Below are positions 53,410 to 61,382 of a DNA stretch of 61,382 nt, piece after piece. The notes beneath the pieces are model-generated. The model was not told the DNA's origin. It saw nothing but the letters and a program-made list of their open reading frames with translations, and searched no databases. Position 1 is the first letter of the stretch. Each line of letters opens with the position of its first letter. The position numbers and the translations under genes were made by a program. Source of the stretch: Myxococcales bacterium (lineage in GTDB: Bacteria; Myxococcota_A; Polyangia; Palsa-1104); NCBI GenBank assembly GCA_028287105.1, contig JAQBQH010000224.1, positions 1 through 61,382 on the forward strand, in the 5' to 3' direction.

Positions 53410-54990
53410 GTGCACGAAACCAACCGGTACCCGCGGCCTTTTGGCAAATACATCCTGCTGCGCCAGCTGGCGATCGGCGGTATGGCCGAGGTCTATCTCG
53501 CTCGTCAGAGTGGCCCTGCGGGCTTCGAGAAGGAATGCGTCATCAAGCGCATCCTGCCGTCGCTGGCCGCCGATCAGCAGTTCGTGAACATGTTCCTCGA
53601 CGAGGCGCGCATCGCGGCGCGGCTCTCGCATCCCAACATCGTCCAGATCTTCGATCTCGGCTCCATCGGCGAGAGCGACTACTTCCTGGCGATGGAGCAC
53701 GTTCACGGCGTCGACATGCAGCAGATCGAGGAGGCCGAGGCGGCGCGCGGCGGGCGCATTCCGCTCGCGGTCGCCGTGCGCATCGCCTCCAACGTCGCCG
53801 AAGGGCTCGAGCATGCGCATCGCGCAACCGATGCACGCGGCCAGGTCATGGGGCTGGTCCATCGCGACGTGACGCCCTCGAACGTCATCGTCAGCTTCGA
53901 CGGCGTGGCCAAGATTCTCGATTTCGGTATCGCCAAGGCCGTGGCCCGCAAGGGGCGCACCGAGGTCGGGGTCATCAAGGGAAAGATCCCGTACATGAGC
54001 CCCGAGCAGGTGCAGGGGGAGTCCCTCGATTTCCGCAGCGACCTCTTCTCGCTCGGCACGATGCTGTACGAGCTGACGACGGGCCACAAGCCGTTCGAAG
54101 GCGAAGGGCCGGCCACGCTCTCGATGAAGATTCTGCACGACGAGCCGCCGCCGACCGATTTCTACGTCGAGCGCTATCCGCAGTCGCTGGCCGATCTCAT
54201 CAAGCGCGCGATGTCGAAGAAGCCGGCCGATCGTTTTCAGTCGGCGCGCGACCTCCACGAGGCGCTCGACGAGTTCCTGATGCAATCGGGGATTCGCTGC
54301 ACCTCGCACGATGTGGCCGCCTACCTCGAGGGGCTGTTCCCGGGGCTGCGTGACAAGGCACGGGACGAGGCGGCGGCGACGCTGCCGGTCGAGGTCACCG
54401 ACCCGACGGTGCCGATGATGAGCAGCCTGCACGGCACCGATCCCGGTCCGCGCGACGGCGAGGGCGCGACGCCGCTGGTGATGGGCGATTTGTCGTCGCC
54501 GCAGCTGGGTGAGTACGACGACGTGCGGCGCAACTTGAGCGGCGGCGGGCGCGGCGGCGGGTCGCGCGGCGTGATCGTCGTCCTCGTGCTGGCGGTCGCG
54601 ATCGGGTTCTATTTCCTGGCCACGCACACCGGCGGCAAGTCGACCGCCGAGGAGCAGAAGAAGCCGCCGACGGTCACGCCGGCGCTCGAGGCGCCCAAGC
54701 CGTCGGGCGTGGCAACCAAGCCGCTCGAGCTACCGAATCCGGCGGCGATCGGCGAGCCGGCCAAGCCGACGCTCGAGGCGCAGAAGGCGCTCGAGCCGCC
54801 GAAGAGCGCTCCGGCCGTCGACAAGACCCAAGCGACCGTGGTGGACAAGAAGGCGGAGCCGACGCCGTCGAAGGCCGACAAGCCGCATCCGAAGCCGCAG
54901 CCGCAGGTGCACAAGCCGGCGGTGCAGGCCGAGACGCCCGCGCAGCTGCCGCGCCTGCCGACTCCGCCGCCGCCCGACGACGCACCGTAG
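53410..54990 (+). CDS. Membrane-anchored Ser/Thr protein kinase
   Basis: A complete Hanks-type kinase of 526 residues. Glycine loop LAIGGMAEVYLAR, ATP lysine in CVIKRIL, alpha-C glutamate in FLDEARIAARL, catalytic loop LVHRDVTPSNVIV (the HRDVTPxN form common in myxobacterial kinases), DFG in KILDFGIAKA and SPEQVQGESLDFRSDLFSLG. The linker is rich in acidic and Gly residues. A membrane span lies near residues 394-410 (GVIVVLVLAVAIGFYFLA), and the exterior part is a Pro/Lys-rich tail with no sensor domain. Likely active. The GTG at 53410 is favoured by the promoter position. Confidence 0.92.
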   Translation: MHETNRYPRPFGKYILLRQLAIGGMAEVYLARQSGPAGFEKECVIKRILPSLAADQQFVNMFLDEARIAARLSHPNIVQIFDLGSIGESDYFLAMEHVHGVDMQQIEEAEAARGGRIPLAVAVRIASNVAEGLEHAHRATDARGQVMGLVHRDVTPSNVIVSFDGVAKILDFGIAKAVARKGRTEVGVIKGKIPYMSPEQVQGESLDFRSDLFSLGTMLYELTTGHKPFEGEGPATLSMKILHDEPPPTDFYVERYPQSLADLIKRAMSKKPADRFQSARDLHEALDEFLMQSGIRCTSHDVAAYLEGLFPGLRDKARDEAAATLPVEVTDPTVPMMSSLHGTDPGPRDGEGATPLVMGDLSSPQLGEYDDVRRNLSGGGRGGGSRGVIVVLVLAVAIGFYFLATHTGGKSTAEEQKKPPTVTPALEAPKPSGVATKPLELPNPAAIGEPAKPTLEAQKALEPPKSAPAVDKTQATVVDKKAEPTPSKADKPHPKPQPQVHKPAVQAETPAQLPRLPTPPPPDDAP

Positions 54991-55002
54991 CGTCGCCCTC
55001 GA

Positions 55003-56730
55003 CTAGCTCGTGGTCGTGGGCGGCACCGTCGTGCGGCGCCACAAGAGCCACAGGCCGAGCGCGATGGCCAGCGCCGCCAGGAGCGCCTCGGCCCCGCTTA
55101 GCCAGCGACGCCGGGCATGCAGCGACTGCGCGCGCGCCAGCCCGCTGCGCGCCTCGGTCAGCGACGGGTCGAGCGCCATGGCGCGCTTGAACGCCCCGAC
55201 GTCGGCGTGGCCCTTCTTGAGCGCCTCGGTCGCGTCGTACAGCGTCACGCGCGCCGTCGCCGCGCGCGCATCCGGACCCTCGGGCGCCAGGTCGATCGCC
55301 TGGCGCCAATAGCCGAGCGCGCGCCCGATCTCGCCCTGGTCCTTCAAGCTGTCGCCGTATTTCGCGAACGCGTGCGCCATCTCGCCGCGGCGCGGATGAT
55401 TCGGATCGTGCGACAAGATCCAGCCGTACTCGTCGACGGCGCCTTTGACGTCGCCGCGCTCTTCCTTGACCTTGGCCGCCGCGAGCTCCGCGTCCCACTC
55501 GGCCGCGCGCTTCTTGTCGTAATACTCGAAGAGCTCGTCGGTCATCTGCTTGGCGGTGGCGTTGGCGTCGGGTGGCTCGTTGTTGATCGCCTGCAGCTGC
55601 TTCTGCAGCGCCAGCGTGGCGATCTCACGATACGTGAGGTAGTCGGGCTTCTCCTCGGTCTCGGCGCGCCCACCGGGCAGCTTGCGCTTGCGCTTCGGCG
55701 CCGGCGGCGGCGCCTTGCCGCTCACGTAGCGCAGCCAGGCCCAGCGCGCCTCGCGCCGCACCCGATGCGCCGGCGAATCGACCTGATTCAAGACCGCCTC
55801 GACGGCGTCGAGCGCCCGCGCCTCGCCGTAGGCGTGGATGATGTCGGCGCGCACGCGATCGTCGGGCGCCGTCGAGATCGCCTTTTGCGGCCGCTGGCGG
55901 TCCATGCGATCGAGCTGATAGCTGGCGTAGCGCTTCTGCTTGGCGAACGGCTTTTCGCGCGTCGACGGCGTGTTCAACAGGCGCACCAGTGTCGGCACCG
56001 CGTAGCTGTCCATCGAGCGGATCACGCGACCGCACTCGTCGCGAAAGACGCCGTCGTTCTCGAACGCCAGCTTGAAGATCGGATCGACCGCGTCGAGCCG
56101 CTTCGACGCCGCCAGCGCGCGAATGATGGCCACGGTCTCGACCGCCTCGGCGCGGGCGGTCTCGAGCTCCGCGGCGGAGGGCAGGACCGGACCCGCGGGG
56201 ATCGCCGGCTGTCCCGATGCCGGTACGACCATCGGCGGCGCCGCCGGCGGCGTGGGACGCTTGGCGCCCTTGGGCAGCGGCGCGACCGGGATCAGCTTGT
56301 CGGTGTCGAGCTCCGCGGCCTTGGCGAGATCGACCGACTCGAGCGCGGCGAGCCAGTCGGTCGTCTCCGGATCATGCGGCGGCGGCCGCTTCGCGCGCGG
56401 CTGTCCCTTGACCCGTGGCGGCGCCGTCCACGGCGGCTCGGGCTTGCGGATCCACATCGGATCCGGCCCTTTCCAATTCGGCACTTGTGCCCACATCTCT
56501 AGAAACAGCTTCCGGAAGACTTCGGGCTTGGACTGCTTTGGTTTGGCAAGGCGCTGCACCAGCGCCGAGTAGGCTTCGGGGCCGAGCGTGGCGACCTCGA
56601 GCGCCGCGGCTTTTCGCCGCGACGGGTCGCCCGAGCGGATGGGTTGGATGATTTGATCGAGCTGGGCGTCGGTCATCTGCGGCGCTTCGGGAGCGACCGC
56701 CAACGAGAGGAAGAGAATGGTCCCAAGCAT
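55003..56730 (-). CDS. HEAT/TPR-repeat protein with C-terminal membrane anchor
   Basis: A 575-residue protein with a short hydrophobic N-terminus (signal-like, MLGTILFLSLAVAPEA). A HEAT-like stretch follows (RRKAAALEVATLGPEAYSALVQRL), then a Pro-rich segment and more helical repeats (VPTLVRLLNTPSTREKPF). C-terminal TPR repeats (GDVKGAVDEYGWILSHDPNHPRRGEM; GEIGRALGYWRQAIDLAPEG) precede a final membrane span (LLAALAIALGLWLLW). It probably works as a periplasm-facing scaffold; this is inference. It faces the kinase convergently, 12 bases from its stop. Confidence 0.85.
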   Translation of the reverse strand: MLGTILFLSLAVAPEAPQMTDAQLDQIIQPIRSGDPSRRKAAALEVATLGPEAYSALVQRLAKPKQSKPEVFRKLFLEMWAQVPNWKGPDPMWIRKPEPPWTAPPRVKGQPRAKRPPPHDPETTDWLAALESVDLAKAAELDTDKLIPVAPLPKGAKRPTPPAAPPMVVPASGQPAIPAGPVLPSAAELETARAEAVETVAIIRALAASKRLDAVDPIFKLAFENDGVFRDECGRVIRSMDSYAVPTLVRLLNTPSTREKPFAKQKRYASYQLDRMDRQRPQKAISTAPDDRVRADIIHAYGEARALDAVEAVLNQVDSPAHRVRREARWAWLRYVSGKAPPPAPKRKRKLPGGRAETEEKPDYLTYREIATLALQKQLQAINNEPPDANATAKQMTDELFEYYDKKRAAEWDAELAAAKVKEERGDVKGAVDEYGWILSHDPNHPRRGEMAHAFAKYGDSLKDQGEIGRALGYWRQAIDLAPEGPDARAATARVTLYDATEALKKGHADVGAFKRAMALDPSLTEARSGLARAQSLHARRRWLSGAEALLAALAIALGLWLLWRRTTVPPTTTS

Positions 56731-56737
56731 CGCCCCG

Positions 56738-56766
56738 GGTGTAGCAGCGACGGGAGACTACAGCAA
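56738..56766 (-). promoter_or_regulatory. Promoter of the HEAT/TPR gene
   Basis: On the minus strand: TTGCTG (56761-56766), a 17-base spacer and TACACC (56738-56743), seven bases before the ATG at 56730. Confidence 0.4.
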
Positions 56767-56805
56767 GGTGCTACTGCATGGGACCAGGTGCTGTTCGGAC
56801 GGCCT

Positions 56806-57177
56806 CTAGTGCAAGATGCGCATGCGCGTCAGCCCGAGCCCGAGCATCTCGCCCGACTCCGCTTCGAACTCGCTGAAGCGGATGGCCAGACCGGTGAGCG
56901 ACCGCTGCCCGCCGGCGTCGTTGAAGTTCAGGAAGTAGTGGTTCTTCACTTCGCCGCGCGCGATGATCGTCGCTTGCGAATCCGCCATGAAGAAGTGCAC
57001 GCGCACGGTCGTGCCGAGTGGGAAAGGATCGTTCATCTCGATCAAGATTCCCCCAGCGGAGATGTTGCGCGCCATGGCATTGCATTCGCCGAACTCGTCC
57101 GTCGACAGGATGACGGGGAAAACCTTTTCGAATCTCAAGGCGGCGCGCTTGTTCATCCAATCCCTCATCAGTAACAT
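56806..57177 (-). CDS. PilZ-domain protein (c-di-GMP binding)
   Basis: A 123-residue single PilZ domain. The c-di-GMP motifs RAALR (RxxxR) and NISAGG (NxSxxG) are intact, followed by strands such as FPLGTTVRVHFFM and a C-terminal helix. The start at 57177 lies seven bases after a good -10, fitting a leaderless message. An internal ATG at 57156, preceded by GAGGG, would also give a complete domain. Upstream in-frame starts would enter the divergent epimerase gene. Expected to be a cytoplasmic c-di-GMP effector. Confidence 0.85.
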   Translation of the reverse strand: MLLMRDWMNKRAALRFEKVFPVILSTDEFGECNAMARNISAGGILIEMNDPFPLGTTVRVHFFMADSQATIIARGEVKNHYFLNFNDAGGQRSLTGLAIRFSEFEAESGEMLGLGLTRMRILH

Positions 57178-57184
57178 GCCCAAG

Positions 57185-57213
57185 ATCGTATCGTGGTAGG
57201 AGGATGAAGTCAA
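57185..57213 (-). promoter_or_regulatory. Promoter of the PilZ gene
   Basis: On the minus strand: TTGACT (57208-57213), a 17-base spacer and TACGAT (57185-57190), seven bases before the ATG at 57177. Confidence 0.5.
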
Positions 57214-57217
57214 AAAC

Positions 57218-57229
57218 CCTACATGTAGG
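57218..57229. promoter_or_regulatory. Perfect palindrome CCTACATGTAGG in a divergent promoter region
   Basis: A 12-base perfect palindrome between the PilZ promoter and the epimerase ATG at 57236. Its half-site CCTACA/TGTAGG is the same as in the dyad at 38257-38277. A transcription-factor operator is the likeliest reading. Confidence 0.5.
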
Positions 57230-57235
57230 TGGCTC

Positions 57236-58219
57236 ATGAACCTCGTTACTGGTGCCAGCGGATTCATCGGTTCTGCCGTCGTGAGAAAGCTCCTCGGACG
57301 CGGTCAAAAAGTGCGCTGCTACGTCGAGCCGGGCGCCAAGCTCGACAACCTCAAAGGCCTCGAGGTCGAGGTGGTCACCGGGGACGTCAACGACCGCGCG
57401 CAGATCGCGCGCGCGCTCGACGGCTGCGACACGCTGTTCCACCTGGCGGCCATCTACGCCATCTGGCTCAAGGACCCGTCGTTGATGTACCGCGTCAACG
57501 TCGAAGGGACCAAGACGGTGCTGTGGGCCGCCTACAAGGCCAAGCTGAAGAAGGTGGTCTACACCTCGAGCATCGCCGCCGTCGGTCGCAAGGCCGACGG
57601 GCCGGCCGACGAGACGCATCAGTTCTCGTCGCAGGATTGGGAAGACGGCAATGGCTACATCCGCTCCAAGTGGCTCAGCGAGCTCGACGCGCTGCGCTTC
57701 GCCCAGGAGGGGCTGCCGCTCGTCGTCGTCAACCCGGCCTTCCCCTTCGGCGAGCGCGACATCGCGCCCACCCCGACGGGCGGCTTCATCGTCGGCGCCC
57801 TGCAGAAGCAGGTGCCCGGATACGTCGACTCGGGCTTCTGCGTCGTCGACGTCGACGACTGCGCCGAGGGGCACGTGCTGGCCGCCGAGAAGGGGCGGGT
57901 CGGCGAGCGCTACATTCTCGGCAACCACAACGTGACGATGCGCGACTTCTACCGGACCGTGAGCAAGGTCGCCGGCGTCAAGGTCGCCAACCGCAAGATC
58001 CCCGTCGCCGTGGCCGAGGGCGCCGGCTGGATGATGGAGAAGCTGGCCAACCGTCGCGGCAAGGCGCCGCTGGCGACCTACAAGGCGACCAAATACGCCG
58101 CGCACACGCACTTCTTCGACAATTCGAAGGCCCGACGCGAGCTGGGCTTGCCGACGACGCCGCTCGAGCACACGATCGAGAAGGCGGTCCGCTGGTTTCG
58201 GACCAACGGGTACGCATGA
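57236..58219 (+). CDS. HpnA-like NAD-dependent epimerase/reductase
   Basis: A 327-residue extended short-chain dehydrogenase: VTGASGFIGSAVVRKLLGRG (residues 4-23), a serine block VVYTSSIAAVG and the active YIRSK. The pattern (GCDTLFHLAAIYAIWLKDP, NVEGTKTVLWAA, NPAFPFGERDIAPTPTGGFIVGAL, YVDSGFCVVDVDDCAEGH) follows the hopanoid-associated sugar epimerase HpnA closely. No hopanoid genes are in view, so a hopanoid role is only suggested. Its stop overlaps the next ATG (ATGA). Confidence 0.88.
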   Translation: MNLVTGASGFIGSAVVRKLLGRGQKVRCYVEPGAKLDNLKGLEVEVVTGDVNDRAQIARALDGCDTLFHLAAIYAIWLKDPSLMYRVNVEGTKTVLWAAYKAKLKKVVYTSSIAAVGRKADGPADETHQFSSQDWEDGNGYIRSKWLSELDALRFAQEGLPLVVVNPAFPFGERDIAPTPTGGFIVGALQKQVPGYVDSGFCVVDVDDCAEGHVLAAEKGRVGERYILGNHNVTMRDFYRTVSKVAGVKVANRKIPVAVAEGAGWMMEKLANRRGKAPLATYKATKYAAHTHFFDNSKARRELGLPTTPLEHTIEKAVRWFRTNGYA

Positions 58220-58989
58220 GAACGGTCGCCTCTGCCATCGCACTCGCAGTCGTGATGCTCGCCGGCGGCGTGGCGCGCGCCGAGCCGCCGTGGATCGGGC
58301 TGTCGCTCGGCGGCGGCTCGTTTGGCGGCGCCAAGATCAAGGCGGTCATTCCGGGATCGCCGGGGCAGCGCGCCGGGATCCTGGCCGGCGACGAAGTGCT
58401 CAGCATCGACGACCGCGCCACCGAATCGCCGCAGGCGGTGATCGAGTCGGTCAAGGCGGGCGGCATCGGCCACATCGGCAAGCTGCGCATCGTCGACGGC
58501 AAGGGGCACACGCGGACGGTGAGCGTGACCTACGAGGCGCGGCCCGATCGCGAGACGCTGCAGCGCAACGCGCTCGTCGGGCGGCCGGCGCCGGACTTTT
58601 TGCCGTCGGTGCAGGCGGGCGACAAGGTGCCGCGGCTGTCGAGCCTGCGCGGCAAGGTGGTGGTCATCGACTTCTTCGCGACCTGGTGCGGGCCCTGTAT
58701 CGAGACCATGCCGCACGTCGAGGAGATGCATCGCAAGCTCAAGTCCAAGGGGCTGGTCGTCCTCGGCGTGTCGAACGAGGCGCCGGCGACGGTGGCGCAC
58801 GCGGCCGAGCGCTTTCACCTCAGCTATCCGCTGGCGTCGGACGACTCGGACGGGGTCTCGTCGAGCTATCAGGTGTTCGCGCTGCCGACGATGGTCGTGG
58901 TCGACCGGCAGGGCGTGGTGCGTGAAGTCTCGGTCGCCGACACCGACGCGGTCGACAGCGCCGTCAAGGCGGCGCTCGGGAGTAAGTAG
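58216..58989 (+). CDS. Exported PDZ-thioredoxin (TlpA-like) fusion
   Basis: A 257-residue exported protein. Signal peptide to about residue 22 (LAGGVARA), then a PDZ domain (25-105: IKAVIPGSPGQRAGILAGDEVLSID). A TlpA/ResA-type thioredoxin domain follows from about 115, with the active site ATWCGPC at 155-161 and the cis-proline in FALPTMVVVD. It would act in the periplasm as a thiol-disulfide reductant with a peptide-binding PDZ. PDZ N-terminal to thioredoxin is an uncommon order. It is coupled to the upstream epimerase by overlap. Confidence 0.88.
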   Translation: MRTVASAIALAVVMLAGGVARAEPPWIGLSLGGGSFGGAKIKAVIPGSPGQRAGILAGDEVLSIDDRATESPQAVIESVKAGGIGHIGKLRIVDGKGHTRTVSVTYEARPDRETLQRNALVGRPAPDFLPSVQAGDKVPRLSSLRGKVVVIDFFATWCGPCIETMPHVEEMHRKLKSKGLVVLGVSNEAPATVAHAAERFHLSYPLASDDSDGVSSSYQVFALPTMVVVDRQGVVREVSVADTDAVDSAVKAALGSK

Positions 58990-58991
58990 CG

Positions 58992-60410
58992 GTGCTCGAC
59001 AAGCTCCTCGAGTTCGGCGAGCTGTGCCGCAAGAACGGGCTGCGCGTCTCGACGGCGGAGATGCTCGATGCCGTCGACGCGGTCAAGCTGACCGGCTTCG
59101 ACGATCCCGAGATCCTGCGCGGCGCGCTCGAGACGACGCTGGTCAAGCGCAAGGCCGACGCCGATATTTTCGACGAGCTCTACGGGCTCTACTTCCGCCG
59201 GCGCGGCGATTGGGATGCGCACTCGGCCGACACGGGCGACGCGCCGCCGCTGGTCGAGGCGCTGCGCAAAGAGGGGCTCAGCGACGAGGAGATCGAGCAC
59301 CTCGTGGCCATGCTCGCCGACGAGGCGGCGCGGCTGTCGCCGCTGGCGCGCATGGGCCTCGGCCTCCGGCGCTCGCACGTCGAGGCGCTCATCCGGCTGG
59401 CCGGCGTGCGGCTCGATTTTTCGCGGCTGACCAACCCGATGCAGATCGGCTTCTTCACGCAGCAGCTCCTCGAGGCGCTCAACCCGACCGGTGCGCGCGG
59501 CGAGCTGGATGGGATGTTCGCGCGGCTCGGCAAGCGCCTCGGGCAGGAGCGGGCGGAGCTGATGGCGCGGGTCGCGGCCGAGCAGATGAACCGCGTGCGC
59601 TCGTCGCTGCGGCGCTACGTCGCCGACGAGTTCGAGCGGCGCAACGTCGACTTCACCGAGCAGATGAAGAAGCAGATCCTGGCGCACAAGCCGTTCGGCG
59701 CCATGAGCGAGGCGGAGCTGGTGCGGCTGCGCGAGGAGGTCACGCGGCTGGCCAAGAAGCTCAAGCAGCTGGCGTCGCTGCGGCCGCGCATGGGGCGGCG
59801 CGGGCGGCTCGACGCCCGGCGCACGCTGCGCAAGGCGCTCGCGACGGGCGGGGTGCCGTTCCGGCTGGTGCACAAGCGGCGGCGCATCGAGAAGCCGCGC
59901 CTGGTGGTGCTGTGCGACATCTCCGATTCGGTGCGGCACGTGTCGCGCTTCATGCTGCAGTTCGCGTACACGCTGCAGGAGCTGTTCTCCAAGGTGCGCA
60001 GCTTCGTGTTCGTGTCGGACCTCGGCGAGTGCACCGAGCTGTTCAAGCAGCACGAGATCCAGCGCGCGGTCGATCTGGCGTACTCGGGGGGCGTGGTCAA
60101 CGTCTACGCCAACTCGAACTTCGGGCGGTCGTTCAAGATGTTCGAGGCGCGTTTTCTCGACGCGGTGACGCCGAAGACGACGGTGATGATCATCGGCGAC
60201 GCGCGCAACAACTACAATCCGCCCGAGGCGTGGGCGCTGTCGGCCATCAAGGAGAAGGCGCGGCGCCTTCTGTGGCTCAACCCGGAGCCGCCGGGGTCCT
60301 GGGCGTTTGGGGATTCGGCGATGCGGGACTACGAGCCGTATTGCGATCGGGTGGAGACGGTGGCGAACCTGGCGCAGCTGGCGAAGGTGGTCGATACGCT
60401 CGTCCTGTGA
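58992..60410 (+). CDS. CoxE-like von Willebrand factor A-domain protein
   Basis: A 472-residue protein of the CoxE/VWA group, often a partner of MoxR AAA+ ATPases. The C-terminal VWA domain has the MIDAS motif CDISDSVRHVSRF (Asp309-Ile-Ser-Asp-Ser). The N-terminal part is helical (LEFGELCRKNGLRVSTAEMLD). No MoxR gene lies next to it in the window. The start is GTG at 58992, two bases after the previous stop. Its last 134 bases overlap the convergent YfhO-like gene. Confidence 0.85.
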   Translation: MLDKLLEFGELCRKNGLRVSTAEMLDAVDAVKLTGFDDPEILRGALETTLVKRKADADIFDELYGLYFRRRGDWDAHSADTGDAPPLVEALRKEGLSDEEIEHLVAMLADEAARLSPLARMGLGLRRSHVEALIRLAGVRLDFSRLTNPMQIGFFTQQLLEALNPTGARGELDGMFARLGKRLGQERAELMARVAAEQMNRVRSSLRRYVADEFERRNVDFTEQMKKQILAHKPFGAMSEAELVRLREEVTRLAKKLKQLASLRPRMGRRGRLDARRTLRKALATGGVPFRLVHKRRRIEKPRLVVLCDISDSVRHVSRFMLQFAYTLQELFSKVRSFVFVSDLGECTELFKQHEIQRAVDLAYSGGVVNVYANSNFGRSFKMFEARFLDAVTPKTTVMIIGDARNNYNPPEAWALSAIKEKARRLLWLNPEPPGSWAFGDSAMRDYEPYCDRVETVANLAQLAKVVDTLVL

Positions 60411-61382
60411 GCGCCAGCGCCAGGGCGGCCAGGAGCGCGAGCAGGCTCACGACCGCGCCGGCGACGAGGCCGCGGGGGCGATAGCGCAGCTCGACGACGG
60501 GGTCGCCGGCAGGGACCGGGACGGCGCGCATGGCGAGGTTGGCGCGTAGGATGGGCGCGGCGGCGCCGTCGACGGTGGCGCGCCAGCCGGGGAACCAGGC
60601 GTCGGCGACGACGGCATAGCTCGGCGACGAGGCGTGGCAGCGCAGGAGCAGCTCCTCGATCCGGTCACGCTCGAGCGTGCAGCTGCCGTCGCTGCGGAGG
60701 TCGCGGGCGCCGTCGGCCGGCGCCAGGACGACGGCGCGGCCGGGGACGAAGTCGGGCGCTTGCAGGAGCTGCGCGGCGCTGGCGTCGTCGGCGACGCGGG
60801 CGGCGATGGCGAGGTAGACGCGCGGCGCCGCGTGCGTCGCTTCGGCGAGGACCGCATGCAGCGCCGGCCAGGCGGCGCGCTGTACGAAGCCTTCGCGGCC
60901 GGCGAACAGCGACGGTGGTACGAGCGCGAAGCGGGTCGCGGTCACCTCGAGCATGCGCAGCGGGCGCGCGGTCAGCGCCGCCCAGAGCGCCGCTTCGTGG
61001 ACCATCTCGAAGTTGTCGTAGGCGTCGAGGGGGGCAAGGCCGTCCTCGACGCCGACGTTGGGCCGCAAGGTGGCGCGCGCCACGACGGCGGGCGCGGCGT
61101 CGACGTCGGCGAAGGCGAGGTACTGCGGACGATAGAGGCGGATGAGCCCCGGCCCGGCGAGCGCGCGCACGGCAGCGACGGGCGGCGGCGTCTCGCGATA
61201 GAGCGACGATGGGACCCAGTCGGTGAGGCGGACGCTCTGCGCGAGCAGATCGGCGACGACGATGCCGACGAGCGCCAGCGGCAGGGCGCGCGGCGAGAGG
61301 CGGCCGGCGGCGGCGAAGGCGAACGGCACGAGCGTGGCGGCGGCGATCAGGAGCGGCGACCAGGCGCGCGCGCCGGCGAGCG
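60277..61382 (-). CDS. YfhO-like membrane protein, N-terminus beyond the window
   Basis: A minus-strand frame open from the right edge to a stop at 60277 (368 codons seen). The visible part ends a polytopic membrane protein: a span near the edge, then an exterior domain and a last span (GLVAGAVVSLLALLAALALALTG) before a Pro-rich tail. The block YAVVADAWFPGWRATVDGAAAPILRANLAMRAVPVPAG is the C-terminal signature of YfhO-type proteins, large glycosyltransferase-like membrane proteins. Its last 134 bases overlap the VWA gene in antisense. True start and length cannot be seen. Confidence 0.8.
   Translation of the reverse strand, partial: LAGARAWSPLLIAAATLVPFAFAAAGRLSPRALPLALVGIVVADLLAQSVRLTDWVPSSLYRETPPPVAAVRALAGPGLIRLYRPQYLAFADVDAAPAVVARATLRPNVGVEDGLAPLDAYDNFEMVHEAALWAALTARPLRMLEVTATRFALVPPSLFAGREGFVQRAAWPALHAVLAEATHAAPRVYLAIAARVADDASAAQLLQAPDFVPGRAVVLAPADGARDLRSDGSCTLERDRIEELLLRCHASSPSYAVVADAWFPGWRATVDGAAAPILRANLAMRAVPVPAGDPVVELRYRPRGLVAGAVVSLLALLAALALALTGRAYRPPSPAAPGSPPSPPDRNTARSPASPNPQTPRTPAAPG

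Overview
The window is about 61 kb of very GC-rich, gene-dense chromosome. It looks like a member of the Myxococcota (deltaproteobacterial grade, probably a Polyangia/Haliangium-type lineage). The signs are four Hanks-type Ser/Thr kinase-like genes with Pro/Ala-rich linkers and a single membrane span, two PilZ proteins, FadN-type beta-oxidation genes, many small lipoproteins, and strong third-position G/C bias that opens long false reading frames on the opposite strands. I see no phage, insertion sequence, CRISPR array, rRNA or tRNA gene. Lineage is inferred from gene style only.

Layout. 1-7.8 kb: a HEAT-repeat protein cut by the left edge, then queA-tgt (queuosine) and yajC-secD-secF (Sec secretion). 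7.8-12.7 kb: recJ, a 54-aa membrane peptide, a phasin-like coiled coil, a PilZ protein and an APC-type permease. 12.7-16.7 kb: a FadN-type multifunctional beta-oxidation enzyme, its thiolase, and a small lipoprotein. 16.74-17.15 kb: the only long gene-free stretch, holding two inverted copies of a structured palindromic element. 17.1-28.7 kb: a nitrilase-family gene facing the rimP-nusA-ylxR-infB-ylxP-rbfA-nrnA-truB-rpsO-pnp-dut information-processing block. 28.7-31.5 kb: a pseudokinase fused through a membrane span to a sulfatase-modifying-factor-like domain. 31.5-37.8 kb: a WalJ-like hydrolase and purB-purC-purS-purQ-purL, translationally coupled at four junctions. 37.9-42.2 kb: small membrane/secreted proteins, an outer-membrane protein, a nucleotide-sugar epimerase, yicC and gmk. 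42.2-48.2 kb: the (p)ppGpp synthase/hydrolase and two divergent kinase loci flanking a small very basic protein. 48.2-53.4 kb: a seven-gene minus-strand run (acyl-CoA dehydrogenase, tmk, lipoprotein, acidic protein, truncated MDR dehydrogenase, crotonase, KOW protein). 53.4-61.4 kb: another kinase, a HEAT/TPR membrane protein, a PilZ protein, an HpnA-like epimerase, a PDZ-thioredoxin lipid-independent secreted protein, a CoxE-like VWA protein, and the C-terminal part of a YfhO-like membrane protein.

Most notable observations. (1) The paired palindromes at 16752-17130 differ from each other by six double substitutions that each restore base pairing, and all their non-Watson-Crick pairs are G-U in one and the same strand sense. 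This points to selection on an RNA or DNA fold, in a BIME-like arrangement between convergent genes. (2) At about eleven genes a sigma70-like promoter ends 6-10 bases before the start codon, so many genes here may be transcribed as leaderless mRNAs. (3) A promoter, tandem hairpins and a U-tract lie in the leader of the rimP-nusA-infB operon and could form a NusA-sensitive attenuator. (4) A catalytically dead kinase carries an extracytoplasmic FGE-like domain. (5) A heptad repeat family folds into a stem between gmk and the rsh gene.
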